NCBI RefSeq assembly: GCF_000686605.1
Contig: NZ_JMLC01000001.1
Span: 1-64,000, forward strand
Source: Streptococcus sobrinus DSM 20742 = ATCC 33478
GTDB lineage: Bacteria > Bacillota > Bacilli > Lactobacillales > Streptococcaceae
Direction: 5' to 3'
Length of the DNA stretch: 64,000 nt
The position numbers and the translations under genes were made by a program. Below the pieces are notes generated by a model, which saw only the letters and a list, made by a program, of their open reading frames with translations, was not told the DNA's origin and did no database searches. Shown piece by piece: positions 62,105-64,000 of this stretch; position 1 is the first letter of the stretch, and the number at the start of each line of letters is the position of its first letter.

Positions 62105-63135
62105 ATGAGAGTCAAAAAAATTGGGATTGTCAGCCTATCTAGTGGTGTTATGGGGGAAAATTTTGTTAAGCATGAACTTGATATAGGCTTGGAAAGATTA
62201 AAACAGTTTGGTGTTGAAGTTGATTTTTACCGCATGCTCTTAAGGGACTTGAGTTTATAAAAAATCATCCCGAATCCAGAGCTCAAGACTTATTAGCAGC
62301 CTTTATGGATGATTCGATTGATATGATTTTGTGTGCTATCGGTGGTGAGGATACTTATAGATTGTTACCCTATCTATTTGAAAATGATGCTCTTCAAAAG
62401 GTGGCTAAGCAGAAAATCTTTTTAGGCTTCTCTGACACAACCATGAACCATTTTATGTTGCATAAAGTCGGCCTTGAGACCTTTTATGGACAGGCATTTT
62501 TACCGGATATCTGTGAGCTTTCTAGTGAAATGCTACCTTATACTCGGCAATATTTTGAAGAATTATTGACAAGAGGAGAAATAAAAGAAATACAGCCAAG
62601 TCAGGTCTGGTATCAGGAAAGAGAAGATTTTAGTGAAAATGCTATTGGCAAAGAGATGACAAGCTATCCAAATACTGGCTTTGAGTTATTAAAAGGGCAA
62701 CCCATTTTTAAGGGAAAGATTTTGGGTGGTTGTTTGGATTCAATGTATGATATTTTTGATAATTCCAGATTTTCGGATACGGTTTCCTTATGTGCCAAAT
62801 ATGATCTCTTTCCGAAATTAGATGATTGGAAAGGGAAAATTCTCCTTTTAGAAACCAGCGAAGAAAGGCCAACTCCTCTATTATTTAGAAAAATGGTTGG
62901 GGCATTGAAAGATTACGGCATATTTGATGTGGTGACAGGAGTTTTGGTTGGTAAACCGCAAGATGAAATTTATTATGGTGACTACAAGTCAATTCTCTTG
63001 GAAGAGCTTGGGGATAAAAATTTATCCCTTGTCTATAATGTGAATATTGGACATGCAACGCCAAGATGCATTATTCCTTTTGGTGTTGAAGCAGAAGTAA
63101 ATGTTGAAAAACAAGTTATCGCCTTTAATAATTAG
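62105..63135 (+). pseudogene. S66 family (LD-carboxypeptidase / MccF-like) gene broken by a frameshift
   Basis: The first frame starts at ATG 62105 (MRVKKIGIVSLSSGVMGENF) and stops at 62260. The second frame, entered near 62231-62238, gives ALKGLEFIKNHPESRAQDLL and runs to 63135 with AIGGEDTYRLLPYL (nucleophile region), GGCLDSMYDI, LLLETSEERPTP and NIGHATPRCIIPFG, all S66/MccF-type motifs. One lost base would join them. MccF-like enzymes cleave peptide-nucleotide antibiotics or murein tetrapeptides. A sequencing error cannot be excluded. GGGAGAAAAT precedes the ATG. Confidence 0.85.
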
Positions 63136-63253
63136 AGAAACTAAGTCTTATTAATCGGGAAGTCTTAGCAAGGTTGATTAGTAATCAAAACCACTATTGG
63201 TTTTAAACTTGGACACTGAAAAATTTAGCCTGATTAACTCTTAATCAAAATCC
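63136..63253 (+). other. Spacer between S66 pseudogene and sodA promoter
   Basis: A stretch of AT-rich sequence with ACCAC/GTGGT-like small repeats near 63190; no gene or clear terminator is seen. Confidence 0.3.
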
Positions 63254-63282
63254 TTGAAAACCCTATCATTTTCTTTTACAAT
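63254..63282 (+). promoter_or_regulatory. sodA promoter
   Basis: TTGAAA at 63254-63259 and TACAAT at 63277-63282 have 17-base spacing, about 85 bases before the gene. The leader contains GGGAGACTTCTCCC, a perfect small hairpin (about 63294-63307). Confidence 0.7.
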
Positions 63283-63366
63283 ATAAATATTTAGGGAGAC
63301 TTCTCCCTTTAAGTCTCTTGCCCTATTGTAGGAGCAAGCTCCATTAACAGAAAAGAGGTAACCTTT

Positions 63367-63975
63367 ATGGCGATTACATTACCAGATCTTCCTTATGCTT
63401 ATGATGCTTTGGAACCATATATTGATGCTGAAACTATGACTCTCCACCATGACAAGCACCATGCGACTTATGTGGCTAATGCTAATGCGGCTTTGGAAAA
63501 GCACCCTGAAATTGGGGAAGACCTAGAAGCCCTCTTAGCAGATGTGGAAAAAATTCCAGCAGACATCCGCCAAGCCTTGATTAACAATGGTGGTGGCCAT
63601 CTCAACCACGCCCTTTTCTGGGAACTTTTGTCGCCAGAAAAGACTCAAATCACCAAAGAAGTGGCAGAAGCCATTGATGGAGCTTTCGGGTCCTTCGATG
63701 CCTTCAAGGAAGCTTTCACTAAAGCTGCAACTGGTCGCTTCGGTTCGGGCTGGGCTTGGTTGGTTGTCAATGCGGACGGCCAACTTGAAGTCACTTCAAC
63801 AGCCAACCAGGATACACCAATCATGGAAGGTAAGAAGCCAATCTTGGCCTTGGATGTTTGGGAACATGCCTACTATCTCAGCTATCGCAATGTTCGCCCT
63901 AACTATATCAAAGCTTTTTTTGAAATTATTAACTGGAACAAGGTGGCAGAACTTTACGCTGCTGCAGTGAAATAA
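63367..63975 (+). CDS. sodA: Superoxide dismutase (Mn/Fe type)
   Basis: SodA converts superoxide to oxygen and hydrogen peroxide. The 202-aa protein has all four metal ligands: His near residue 27 (HHDKHHATY), His near 81 ([11 protein letters not shown]), Asp near 163 and His near 167 ([10 protein letters not shown]). GSGWAWLVV and [18 protein letters not shown] are typical. The GGG before the second ligand is typical of manganese or cambialistic streptococcal enzymes. AGAGGTAACCTTT precedes ATG. It ends 25 bases before the window edge. Confidence 0.97.
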   Translation: MAITLPDLPYAYDALEPYIDAETMTLHHDKHHATYVANANAALEKHPEIGEDLEALLADVEKIPADIRQALINNGGGHLNHALFWELLSPEKTQITKEVAEAIDGAFGSFDAFKEAFTKAATGRFGSGWAWLVVNADGQLEVTSTANQDTPIMEGKKPILALDVWEHAYYLSYRNVRPNYIKAFFEIINWNKVAELYAAAVK

Positions 63976-64000
63976 GCTGAGTTTATAGGAAGTCACATTA

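Noticed and set aside
1-64000. CRISPR arrays, tRNA or rRNA genes, prophage
   Set aside because: I saw no regularly spaced direct repeats, no tRNA cloverleaf with a terminal CCA context, no rRNA sequence and no phage structural genes.

Overview
The window is chromosomal DNA from a Streptococcus. The gene families and gene order are streptococcal throughout: the competence pair comEA-comEC followed by holA and sodA, murC beside mltG and greA, the lemA/htpX/DUF177/CovR-like/nrdR/dnaB/dnaI/der run, a methionine ABC locus with an embedded M20 peptidase, and YidC2-acylphosphatase-TrmH. A CovR-like regulator without a partner kinase, plus the overall gene set, recalls the mutans group. The species is an inference and was not computed. 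Almost everything is core chromosome. The accessory content is two insertion sequences (an IS30 end at the left edge and an ISL3 element sitting in a remnant of a relative), intergenic repeat copies and a few degraded genes.

Layout. 1-1.7 kb: IS30 end, exoA and a DUF3397 membrane protein, all minus strand. 1.7-6.2 kb: rplK-rplA behind a strong promoter and structured leader, then pyrH-frr-cvfB-grpB. 6.4-13.4 kb: an amino-acid binding lipoprotein, metQ, M20 peptidase, metN, metI and sstT. 13.8-17.7 kb: a SAM hydrolase gene leading a complete ECF transporter (S, fused double ATPase, T). 17.8-20.6 kb: minus-strand rsmG-ktrB-ktrA. 21-28.7 kb: lemA-htpX, DUF177 gene, degenerate CovR-like regulator, nrdR-dnaB-dnaI, a 55-aa membrane peptide and der. 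28.7-38 kb: PAT-type acetyltransferase, SNF2 helicase, an unrecognised gene, murC, GNAT, mltG, greA. 38-39.6 kb: ISL3 elements.

39.7-48.4 kb: yidC2, acyP, trmH-type methyltransferase, HD protein, Bax1-type protein, a DUF6287 lipoprotein, DUF3042, miaA, tex-sprT. 48.5-51.5 kb: PspC, hprK-lgt-DUF948-YtxH. 51.6-54.9 kb: lipoprotein, DUF3270, U32 peptidase, plsC. 54.9-60.2 kb: a 24-codon ORF, comEA-comEC, two DUF805 proteins and a TM2 protein. 60.8-64 kb: holA, a frameshifted S66 peptidase gene and sodA.

The genes cover translation (L11, L1, Frr, GreA, RsmG, MiaA, Der), replication (DnaB, DnaI, HolA, NrdR), envelope assembly (MurC, MltG, Lgt, YidC2, PlsC), potassium, serine and methionine uptake, carbon regulation (HprK), DNA uptake and oxidative defence (SodA). 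The observations most worth a second look are: the CovR-like regulator whose receiver has lost conserved phosphorylation-site residues; four genes whose start codon lies at or within about 3 nt of the predicted transcription start (trmH, tex, U32, holA), suggesting leaderless mRNAs; a near-consensus competence sigma-factor box and tiny ORF ahead of comEA; the SAM hydrolase-ECF cassette; and hairpin-dense intergenic repeats. No CRISPR array, tRNA, rRNA, prophage or defence island was seen.
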